From positions 1 through 18,908 of the forward strand of contig VSPF01000034.1 in the NCBI GenBank assembly GCA_009775195.1: a stretch of 18,908 nt of DNA, written 5' to 3'. Numbering within the stretch: position 1 is the stretch's first letter; the number at the start of each line of letters is the position of its first letter. Positions 8,747-15,720 of the stretch are shown here, piece after piece. The DNA is from Muribaculaceae bacterium. Its GTDB lineage: Bacteria; Bacteroidota; Bacteroidia; Bacteroidales; Muribaculaceae. The position numbers and the translations under genes were made by a program. The notes beneath the pieces are model-generated. The model did no database searches, was not told the DNA's origin, and saw only the letters and a program-made list of their open reading frames with translations.

Positions 8747-8778
8747 CAAAATTACTAAAATATAGGGACATTAGCAAA
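8747..8778 (-). promoter_or_regulatory. Promoter of the ruvX-def-ettA operon
   Basis: On the minus strand TTTG (8778-8775), 20 bases, then TAATTTTG (8754-8747). Transcription would start near 8740, only a few bases before the ruvX ATG. This also rules out the upstream in-frame ATG as the start. Confidence 0.75.
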
Positions 8779-8799
8779 GAAAATTCTCGCGGTGTATAT

Positions 8800-8834
8800 A
8801 ACGAAACAAGGCCTATCTTCTCAGACGGGCCTTG
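8800..8834 (-). terminator. Possible weak terminator of the small transcript upstream of ruvX
   Basis: A 7-bp stem CAAGGCC/GGCCTTG (8834-8828 with 8813-8807) is followed on the minus strand by TTTCGTT. The T-run is short, so termination would be partial. It lies about 30 bases upstream of the ruvX promoter. Confidence 0.4.
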
Positions 8835-8928
8835 CGTTCTTACACATAGTACTTAATGTTAGATTTATATGTCTATTCCAGGTTTGTTTAATATGAAAAA
8901 GCATCCTGCAATGCTTGTCGTATCATTT
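8806..8928 (-). ncRNA. Candidate small RNA or leader transcript, no known family
   Basis: A well-formed promoter (8965-8935) points into a stretch of about 120 bases without a usable gene, ending at a GC-rich hairpin (8834-8807). A 14-codon frame starting MEMIRQALQD occurs just at the predicted start, so a tiny leader peptide is an alternative. I recognise no RNA family. Support rests only on the promoter-hairpin arrangement. Confidence 0.3.
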
Positions 8929-8934
8929 CCATTG

Positions 8935-8965
8935 CAAAGTTAAGAATAGTTTTTCGACTTGCAAA
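8935..8965 (-). promoter_or_regulatory. Promoter in the intergenic gap, directed towards ruvX
   Basis: On the minus strand TTTG (8965-8962), 19 bases, then TAACTTTG (8942-8935), a full match to the Bacteroidetes consensus. No gene of normal size follows before ruvX. Confidence 0.6.
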
Positions 8966-9237
8966 ACTTTTACAATTTGCCATTTTTAGCCCTGCTCTTC
9001 GCGCTGCAATCAATTTTCTACTTTTACTTGCATTTTTACATTTGCAGCACTCTTTAAATGAAGATTATCAATATAAACAATATTTACGTAAAAATATATC
9101 TATAATACTAAAATATGTTAAATATTAAATATGCCGTGGCGTTATGTTTTACAACATACTTTTTAGACCATATTTACATATCTCATTCTGACAAATTGCC
9201 ATAGAATTTGCCCAAACGTCCGATTTCGCCGCGAGTA
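8966..9237. other. AT-rich gap with no gene seen
   Basis: Between the intergenic promoter and the end of the Ntn-hydrolase gene I find no coding frame with family-like sequence on either strand. The stretch 9050-9180 is very AT-rich. A 6-bp inverted repeat CAAATT/AATTTG lies near 9190-9210, without a T-run, so no clear terminator for the Ntn-hydrolase gene is visible. Confidence 0.6.
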
Positions 9238-10317
9238 TTATTTATGCGTTTTGCGAAAATTTGAATACGTTTCGAGCGATTTTTGATAATTTTCTTCATT
9301 TATAGGCCGTAAAGCCTCAAGATTTATATACCGGCTGCCACTTCCACGGCTCACGGGGAAGACCAGGGCCTTTAATTCGGCCGCCTCTACGGCCATCGGC
9401 GCACGCGCCGTACCGTCGGCAGCCGTTGCGTCGACACACGGAGGCACCTCGCTATTGGTCACAGCCACGACATAGCTGCACGGCGGATAGGCTATGTTGG
9501 CCCACATGACCTGGGTGTCGGCAGTCTCGCCCGGCAACACGCCCTCGACGACTATCGAGGCAGTCGAGGAGTAGCGTGGCACGAAGTCCTGGTCTACAGC
9601 CCAGCTGTCGCTGCTCTCGGCCATGTCGAAACCTGTGAGCGAATTGTAGAACGAACGGCTCACCCCCTCGGTCAGCGACGCCGGAGTCAGACTGCCGGTA
9701 TCTATCTGGGCCTGCAGCAGGTCAACTACATTCTGATGGCGTATGTAGCCCATGCCCTCGTCGGGAGTACCGCTATAGGCATAGTTGGTACGCACCATTA
9801 CGCCCTGGCGCGCATCTGCCGCATCGTAACGCACAAAGCTGTAGTCGCATGTTTCGAAATAGGCCGCCCCGCCATGCGCATCAATCACGCCGAAGTTGGT
9901 GCGCACGCCCATAGGCCGGGGAAGGCGGCGGAGCAACTGCTCGAAATCATCGACCGTGCGACACGTCTGCAGGGCCTGCGCCATAACATAGCCCTCGCGG
10001 TCAATCCACGCGGGGTCGTTTTCGGGCAGGTTGTAGGCAACCGTGTTCATTATGGCAAATCCGGCATCGTTCATGCCCATCCACGCCTGGTCGAGGGCAA
10101 GAGTGTCGCCGCCGTTGAAGAGGCCGACATATCCAATCTTGCCTTCCTGCTCTACGCGGTGTATGAAATTGGTCGCGGCCGAGGTGTCGCGATGCTTCCA
10201 CAGCAAGGGTCGCCCCGAGGCCGTTGCCGACCCCGACGCTATCAGCGACGTGCACGGGCTGGCCGCAAGGACGCAGCACAGGCCCGCTATTATGGCAAGC
10301 AATCTATTGCGGCGCAT
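9238..10317 (-). CDS. Secreted Ntn-hydrolase family protein (linear amide hydrolase, C45/choloylglycine-hydrolase-like)
   Basis: A 359-residue exported protein. A signal peptide (MRRNRLLAIIAGLCCVLAAS) runs directly into PCTSL, and Cys22 is the predicted N-terminal nucleophile exposed by processing, as in Ntn-hydrolases that cut linear amide bonds (penicillin acyltransferase, bile-salt hydrolase and carcinine-hydrolase-like groups). The following strands (GRPLLWKHRDTS, ALDQAWMGMNDAGFAIMNT, FGVIDAHGGAAYFE) fit this superfamily. The substrate cannot be assigned; an N-acyl amide or dipeptide is likely. The frame extends to an ATG at 10392, and another ATG is at 10344. The ATG at 10317 gives a canonical signal peptide and only a 14-base overlap with the upstream gene, with which it is presumably co-transcribed. 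Confidence 0.75.
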   Translation of the reverse strand: MRRNRLLAIIAGLCCVLAASPCTSLIASGSATASGRPLLWKHRDTSAATNFIHRVEQEGKIGYVGLFNGGDTLALDQAWMGMNDAGFAIMNTVAYNLPENDPAWIDREGYVMAQALQTCRTVDDFEQLLRRLPRPMGVRTNFGVIDAHGGAAYFETCDYSFVRYDAADARQGVMVRTNYAYSGTPDEGMGYIRHQNVVDLLQAQIDTGSLTPASLTEGVSRSFYNSLTGFDMAESSDSWAVDQDFVPRYSSTASIVVEGVLPGETADTQVMWANIAYPPCSYVVAVTNSEVPPCVDATAADGTARAPMAVEAAELKALVFPVSRGSGSRYINLEALRPINEENYQKSLETYSNFRKTHK

Positions 10318-11059
10318 CTTGCGATATATATTTACGTGACACATAGGCTTTTTGCCCGTTAAAGTCAATAGCAGCAAAGTCTTCGCCGGCATAGAGGTCG
10401 GTCACATTTACCACGTCGCCCCTCTGCACCACGCCTATCACATTGCCGGACTTGTCGGGCTGGTCGCGCACATTGAGCACCCATGCCTCGCAGTAATATA
10501 CCAGCGGGGCCACGGTCTCGACAGCTTCCTCATGGTGCGTATAGTCAGGCAAAACGCGCTCCGAGCCCACCCATGCCGCCACGCACACGGCAATGGCAAT
10601 CATCAGCGTCCATACATTATAAAATATGAACCTGAGCAAGGCAATCGGTATGAACACCAGCCACGACAGTATGACGGCCACAATCATGGTGGCATATACG
10701 TAAATCGAGCCGGCAACAAGGCCGACGATTATGGCCATTATCCAATGGCCGTTGAAAGCCATGGCTATCAGCCCGATAGCACCGGCAATCCAGAAGAGCC
10801 ATGTGAGACCGGTAGAGAGCTTCGAGCGGAAATTGTCGGAAAAATCAGCCAGCCAGTCGCCGACAGCGGCCACCGACTCGTTGATGCGCTCGAAGAGCGA
10901 GGGGCGGTAAGGCGTGCGGGCAAAGCCGCCGCCGTTCGACATATCTATCACCGACGCGCCATAGTCGTTGCGCGTGCTTGTCGACGATGAATTATAGCGT
11001 GGGAGACTGGGCGGCTCGAGGCCTTCCCACTCGCCGGTGGTTGGATTAAATCTGGGCAC
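10304..11059 (-). CDS. Membrane protein with C-terminal SH3b domain
   Basis: With a GTG start at 11059 the protein has 251 residues. A Pro/Ser-rich N-terminus (1-50) and an amphipathic stretch (52-80) precede about four hydrophobic segments in 86-165. A bacterial SH3-like (SH3b/SH3_3) domain follows at about 193-246 (VLNVRDQPDKSGNVIGVV..GDVV, ending AYVSRKYI). SH3b domains often bind peptidoglycan peptides or other wall ligands, so the domain probably faces the periplasm. The frame extends to an ATG at 11095, but the promoter -7 box overlaps that codon, so that ATG would not be in the transcript. GTG then gives MPRFNPTTGEW. It overlaps the Ntn-hydrolase gene. Function unknown. Confidence 0.75.
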   Translation of the reverse strand: MPRFNPTTGEWEGLEPPSLPRYNSSSTSTRNDYGASVIDMSNGGGFARTPYRPSLFERINESVAAVGDWLADFSDNFRSKLSTGLTWLFWIAGAIGLIAMAFNGHWIMAIIVGLVAGSIYVYATMIVAVILSWLVFIPIALLRFIFYNVWTLMIAIAVCVAAWVGSERVLPDYTHHEEAVETVAPLVYYCEAWVLNVRDQPDKSGNVIGVVQRGDVVNVTDLYAGEDFAAIDFNGQKAYVSRKYISQDAPQ

Positions 11060-11099
11060 GTTGTTTATCAATGGTTTATGGCTACAAAAATACATAAAA

Positions 11100-12767
<1,668 letters not shown>

Positions 12768-12783
12768 CGACGCAGGCAGCGGC

Positions 12784-12835
12784 AGGAGCTTGGCGCCCAG
12801 CGAGCCATAGGATAGACGATGCTAAGCGTGAAAAA
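12784..12835 (-). repeat. Dispersed hairpin repeat, diverged copy 5
   Basis: The stretch AGGAGCTTGGC (12784-12794), then GCC (12804-12806), ATAGG and TAGACG lines up with the same words in the same order at 18831-18868 (AGGAGCTTGGC, GCC, TTAGG, TTAGACG). The hairpin tip between them differs and its pairing is poorer. The copy begins 16 bases after the ABC-F stop. Confidence 0.5.
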
Positions 12836-12862
12836 TAGCATGTCCAAATGACATAAGCCTGA

Positions 12863-12983
12863 GTCCTCGGAGAGGACGATATTGTGGTTAACCCCACGAT
12901 TATTCGTGGGGTTAAATGAAAACCAATACTGAAATATCCTCGGAGAGGATGCCCTGTATGAACAGCGCGACCTCTCCGAGGTC
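12863..12983. repeat. Cluster of three GGA-loop hairpins around a 12-bp hairpin
   Basis: Three 15-base hairpins, each with a 6-bp perfect stem, lie at 12863-12877 (GTCCTC/GAGGAC), 12936-12950 (ATCCTC/GAGGAT) and 12969-12983 (GACCTC/GAGGTC, inverted relative to the others). The core CCTCGGAGAGG is constant, while the outer pairs change together (G-C/A-T). Between the first two is a perfect 12-bp stem, TTAACCCCACGA (12888-12899) with TCGTGGGGTTAA (12904-12915), and a TTAT loop. No coding frame here resembles a protein family. Confidence 0.75.
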
Positions 12984-12988
12984 TTTTT
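12969..12988 (+). terminator. Terminator formed by the last repeat hairpin, after the ABC-F gene
   Basis: The stem GACCTC/GAGGTC with a TCC loop is followed directly by TTTTT on the plus strand. It is the only hairpin of the cluster with a T-run and lies about 200 bases after the ABC-F stop. Confidence 0.55.
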
Positions 12989-13081
12989 GTCATAGGGCAT
13001 TTTGGGAAGACGACTTCTCATTTCGACACACGCCCCATCATTTTCTGATGTAAAAACGATGCCTTATCGCCAATTTTGTCG

Positions 13082-13089
13082 TACCTTTG
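13082..13089 (+). promoter_or_regulatory. -7 box of the Dabb/lipoprotein unit
   Basis: TACCTTTG followed by CA matches the Bacteroidetes -7 consensus. No good TTTG is seen about 20 bases upstream. The ATG at 13124 is 35 bases downstream and is preceded by the purine stretch AAAAGAGAGATA. Confidence 0.45.
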
Positions 13090-13123
13090 CAGCACAGGCA
13101 TCATCTATAAAAGAGAGATAACT

Positions 13124-13414
13124 ATGGTAAAACATATCGTAATGTTCCGACTCGAAGGAGCGGACAAGGCGGCCAAAGCTGCTGATTTCAAAAAGGCCAT
13201 CGAGGCCCTGCCGGCCACAATTTCACAACTCGAGAGCGCCGAGGTAGGCATCAACGACGGGCCCGACAAAGGCAACTGGGACATCGTGCTCACCGCCACA
13301 TGCCGCGACTATGCCGACCTGGCGACCTACGCCACCCACCCGGCGCACCTTGCCTGCGTGGCAATTATTAAGCCCTTGCTTGCCGCACGCGCCTGTGTCG
13401 ATTACACGCTATAG
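13124..13414 (+). CDS. Dabb-family (stress-responsive alpha/beta-barrel) protein
   Basis: A 96-residue protein of the Dabb fold (dimeric alpha-beta barrel, ferredoxin-like). The N-terminus MVKHIVMFRL, the middle VGINDGPDKGNWDIVLT, the stretch YATHPAHLA and the ending VDYTL are the landmarks of the family. Members range from plant stress proteins to small bacterial enzymes of mostly unknown reaction, so no substrate is assigned. The frame is open from 13076, but that ATG lies before the -7 box, and the family starts at MVKHIV, so 13124 is used. The downstream lipoprotein GTG lies inside its 3' end. Confidence 0.9.
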   Translation: MVKHIVMFRLEGADKAAKAADFKKAIEALPATISQLESAEVGINDGPDKGNWDIVLTATCRDYADLATYATHPAHLACVAIIKPLLAARACVDYTL

Positions 13415-14552
13415 CCTCCTTGCCTTTGCCGCATGGCTGTGCGCTGCCTGTGGCAGCAACCCTGCCACACGCCCCGACGAACCGCAACCCGAGCCCCTCG
13501 CCCATGACATCAGCTTCGCCCCCTCGTCGCCTTCCGACTATATAATCACGGGCACAAGCTGCGCAATAACATTGACATTGCTCCGCGAGAACGGCGACAG
13601 TGCCCCCGGGCAGACTGTAAGCATCGATGTCCGCGCCGACAAGGGCTCGGCCAAGGCTCCCCCTACCCTGCTATTTGAGGCCGGAAGCGCGACGATGCCC
13701 TTGAAAATAGATTATACCAACGACGCCCTCGCGCCGAACGCCGCCGACATCATCACTGTCAAAGCCGATGAAGTCTCACACAGAGTGACAATTAGGCGAA
13801 GCGCCGGGGAGAAATCGACGGCCACCTACACGCGCAGCTTTATCCATACGCCCGTCAGCGTCACCATATCCGACGGCACCTATATCGTCGAAGGCCCCGG
13901 CATCAGCCGCCGCATATCACTCGTCGACGGCACACCTTACGTGCACGGCGGCGACGGCATAACCGACATCAGCGATGCACGCGACATCGTTGCACAGCGC
14001 AACACGTGGGTGCCGTATGTCTACTCAACCCCGAGCACTTACGACCAAGCCGAGGGCCGCTTCAATCTCGCCGTTGCCGACAGCGACCTCGCCCCGACAA
14101 TCGAATATCTCGACCTGAACAGCGACAGCGAGTGGGCCGACTGCGGCACATCAACATTTATCGACCGCTGGGCTCTCCCTATCATCTCAATCAACGCGGC
14201 ATTGCTCGACCCCGACAAGCACCCGTGGCGCGTGTGGGCGCAGCAATCGACGACGCAGCCCAGCCTCTACCGCGTCGTCGACCCCTATCGAGGCGACAGC
14301 CCGCTGGCACTCTACAACGACGCCCCGGCAGGCACCATAATGACTATCGATGCCACCAACCCAGAAAAAGTAAGCATCCACCCGGCCAATACGCTGTTTA
14401 CCAACCCGGGCCTCGCCCCCGTCATGGTCGGCGGTACGGGCCGGATGGGCCGTGGCACGCTTGCCGACACAATCATCATCGACCACCGACCCATACTCAT
14501 CATCGGCCACTTAAATCAGCACAACCCGAAACCATTATGCATAATTAAATAA
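13395..14552 (+). CDS. Predicted lipoprotein, unknown function
   Basis: With a GTG start at 13395 the protein has 385 residues and begins with a lipoprotein signal, MSITRYSLLAFAAWLCAAC, with Cys19 as the likely acylated residue (the -3 residue is Cys, slightly atypical). A Pro/Glu-rich spacer follows. Then comes an Ig-like beta region (about 30-125), followed by a longer region of unknown fold. That region contains VDPYRGDSPL, which resembles the YRVVNPY-type motif common in Bacteroidales surface lipoproteins. An ATG at 13311 is in frame, but it lies inside the Dabb gene and would put Pro/Arg-rich sequence before the signal peptide. GTG gives a 20-base overlap and suggests translational coupling. 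The last ten codons fall in sequence resembling the tail of the dispersed repeat, so the 3' end may be altered. Confidence 0.7.
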   Translation: MSITRYSLLAFAAWLCAACGSNPATRPDEPQPEPLAHDISFAPSSPSDYIITGTSCAITLTLLRENGDSAPGQTVSIDVRADKGSAKAPPTLLFEAGSATMPLKIDYTNDALAPNAADIITVKADEVSHRVTIRRSAGEKSTATYTRSFIHTPVSVTISDGTYIVEGPGISRRISLVDGTPYVHGGDGITDISDARDIVAQRNTWVPYVYSTPSTYDQAEGRFNLAVADSDLAPTIEYLDLNSDSEWADCGTSTFIDRWALPIISINAALLDPDKHPWRVWAQQSTTQPSLYRVVDPYRGDSPLALYNDAPAGTIMTIDATNPEKVSIHPANTLFTNPGLAPVMVGGTGRMGRGTLADTIIIDHRPILIIGHLNQHNPKPLCIIK

Positions 14553-14564
14553 TATAAAAGATGA

Positions 14565-14650
14565 TGGTTCTCAACGATAGGAGCTTGACTCTCCGAGGCA
14601 AGCCTTAGGTCGGCCGTTACATTTAACTGCTTGTATATAAATGAAAAGCA
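14565..14650 (-). repeat. Dispersed hairpin repeat, copy 2
   Basis: On the minus strand the block CATTTATATACAAG, then TTAAATGTAACG, CCTAAGGCTTG, a hairpin (14583-14603) and CTCCTAT is in the same order as in copy 4. The hairpin has five outer pairs, one mismatch, three inner pairs and a three-base loop. An inner C-G of copy 4 is T-A here, which keeps the pairing. Confidence 0.75.
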
Positions 14651-14663
14651 TTGCCTCGAAAAT

Positions 14664-14741
14664 GGCTGGTCCCGGAGGTACCAGCTCCTACAATAGCCAC
14701 ATCCCCATCCAACTAAACATGCACCATAATTTTGGCTTGGC
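14664..14741 (+). repeat. Dispersed hairpin repeat, copy 3 (inverted to copy 2)
   Basis: The hairpin 14666-14684 (CTGGT/ACCAG outer stem, GGA loop) is followed by CTCCTACAATAGCCAC and by the tail ATGCACCATAATTTTGGC (from 14719). It lines up with copy 1 over its whole visible length. The outer stem has replaced CTTG/CAAG by CTGGT/ACCAG with pairing kept. The part upstream of the hairpin seen in copies 2 and 4 is missing. Confidence 0.75.
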
Positions 14742-14745
14742 CACT

Positions 14746-14784
14746 AAAATCAAAACGGCGCGTACCCGTGTGGGATACGCGCCG
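14746..14784 (-). terminator. Terminator of the rpmB-rpmG-DUF4295 operon
   Basis: A stem of nine pairs (14756-14764 with 14776-14784) is followed on the minus strand by TTTTGATTTT. It lies 23 bases after the DUF4295 stop and touches the end of repeat copy 3. Confidence 0.85.
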
Positions 14785-14806
14785 CATGTATGGTGGTTGG
14801 TGTATA

Positions 14807-14956
14807 TTATTTGAGTGCTTCTTTCACAGCATCATTGGGAACCATTTGCTCCTGGAAGGTGTAAGCGCCTGTCTTGGGCGACTTCACCATCTTGATAACC
14901 TTGCTGTAGGTGCGGCCTTCACCCTTCTGGAGGGTTGCGACGGTTTTCTTTGCCAT
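14807..14956 (-). CDS. DUF4295 family small protein
   Basis: A 49-residue basic protein starting MAKKTVATLQKGEGRTYSKV and ending NDAVKEALK. The stretch GRTYSKVIKMVKSPKTGAY is characteristic of DUF4295, a short Bacteroidetes protein regularly encoded directly after the L28 and L33 genes. It is therefore thought to be ribosome-associated, though its role is not established. It follows rpmG by 13 bases and is the last gene before the terminator. Confidence 0.92.
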   Translation of the reverse strand: MAKKTVATLQKGEGRTYSKVIKMVKSPKTGAYTFQEQMVPNDAVKEALK

Positions 14957-14969
14957 ATCTCAGTAGTGT

Positions 14970-15158
14970 TTATTTGATTTCTTTGTGGACAGTTACACGC
15001 TTAAGAATGGGGTTGTATTTCTTAAGCTCAAGACGCTCGGTGGTGTTCTTGCGGTTCTTGGTGGTGATATAACGGCTTGTGCCGGGCATGCCGGAAGCCT
15101 TGTGTTCGGTACATTCGAGGATAACCTGTACGCGGTTGCCTTTTGCTTTCTTTGCCAT
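14970..15158 (-). CDS. rpmG: 50S ribosomal protein L33
   Basis: A 62-residue basic protein, [19 protein letters not shown], with the family stretch [23 protein letters not shown] and the ending TVHKEIK. It belongs to the large subunit near the E site. Only one Cys is seen (Cys16), so this is the zinc-independent form lacking the CxxC pairs. It sits between rpmB (22 bases) and DUF4295 (13 bases). Confidence 0.97.
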   Translation of the reverse strand: MAKKAKGNRVQVILECTEHKASGMPGTSRYITTKNRKNTTERLELKKYNPILKRVTVHKEIK

Positions 15159-15180
15159 TTTGCGCTGTGGTTATTAGGGG

Positions 15181-15444
15181 TTAGAAACCGATTATCTTGA
15201 TGTCAGAATCCTGAAGGTAACCCTTCTGGGCAGCCTGGCGCATTGCGGCGTCGAGACCGAGTTTGTTGATAGTACGCAGACCGGCGGCCGAGATGGTGAG
15301 GCTAATCCACATATCCTGCTCTACCCAATAGAATTTCTTATTGAAGAGATTAACGTTGAATTTGCGTTTGGTGCGACGTTTCGAGTGCGAAACGTTGTTT
15401 CCCACCATTGCTTTTTTGCCCGTGATTTGACAAATCTTTGACAT
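15181..15444 (-). CDS. rpmB: 50S ribosomal protein L28
   Basis: An 87-residue L28, starting [21 protein letters not shown], with the conserved [17 protein letters not shown] and the ending DIKIIGF. It has only one Cys in the N-terminal part, so no zinc ribbon. It is the first gene of the operon with rpmG and DUF4295, and has a leader of roughly 125 bases. Confidence 0.97.
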   Translation of the reverse strand: MSKICQITGKKAMVGNNVSHSKRRTKRKFNVNLFNKKFYWVEQDMWISLTISAAGLRTINKLGLDAAMRQAAQKGYLQDSDIKIIGF

Positions 15445-15576
15445 GGCTGTTAATGGTTTATCGTTATTTCTATTATTTTATACATCAAGAACTTATTGAC
15501 GCCTCGGCAATTCTCATATCGCAACCCGGCTGCATCTTTTCCGGGCACTTTTTTGCCAGCATCGCAATTCAGCGTG

Positions 15577-15608
15577 CAAAGTAACGAATTTTTTTTGACA
15601 TAGCCAAA
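15577..15608 (-). promoter_or_regulatory. Promoter of rpmB-rpmG-DUF4295
   Basis: On the minus strand TTTG (15608-15605), 20 bases, then TTACTTTG (15584-15577), seven of eight matches to the -7 consensus. The leader to the rpmB ATG would be about 125 bases, and contains a short CCCGG/CCGGG stem near 15525-15545. Confidence 0.65.
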
Positions 15609-15658
15609 TTTTTCGCTCTCAATTTGTTAAAATTCTTGCGTCCAGGCATGCGACTGTT

Positions 15659-15698
15659 AAAAACAGTTAGCCCGGTTGTCGTCACGGCAACCGGGCTA
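15659..15698 (-). terminator. Terminator of secDF
   Basis: An 11-bp perfect stem (15668-15678 with 15688-15698), extendable by a wobble and one more pair, is followed on the minus strand by CTGTTTTTAAC. It lies 22 bases after the secDF stop and just upstream of the rpmB promoter. Confidence 0.85.
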
Positions 15699-15720
15699 CA
15701 TTATGATAGGATTAGATTAG

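Noticed and set aside
12863..12983. CRISPR-like array
   Set aside because: The repeated units are only 15 bases, number three, are not evenly spaced, include one inverted unit, and no cas gene is present.
14006..14548. 180-codon plus-strand frame inside the lipoprotein gene
   Set aside because: It is Arg/Pro-rich, as expected of a shifted frame. The lipoprotein frame has the signal peptide and sensible composition.
14732..14977. 81-codon plus-strand frame opposite DUF4295
   Set aside because: It is antisense to a recognisable conserved small protein and starts in the repeat tail.
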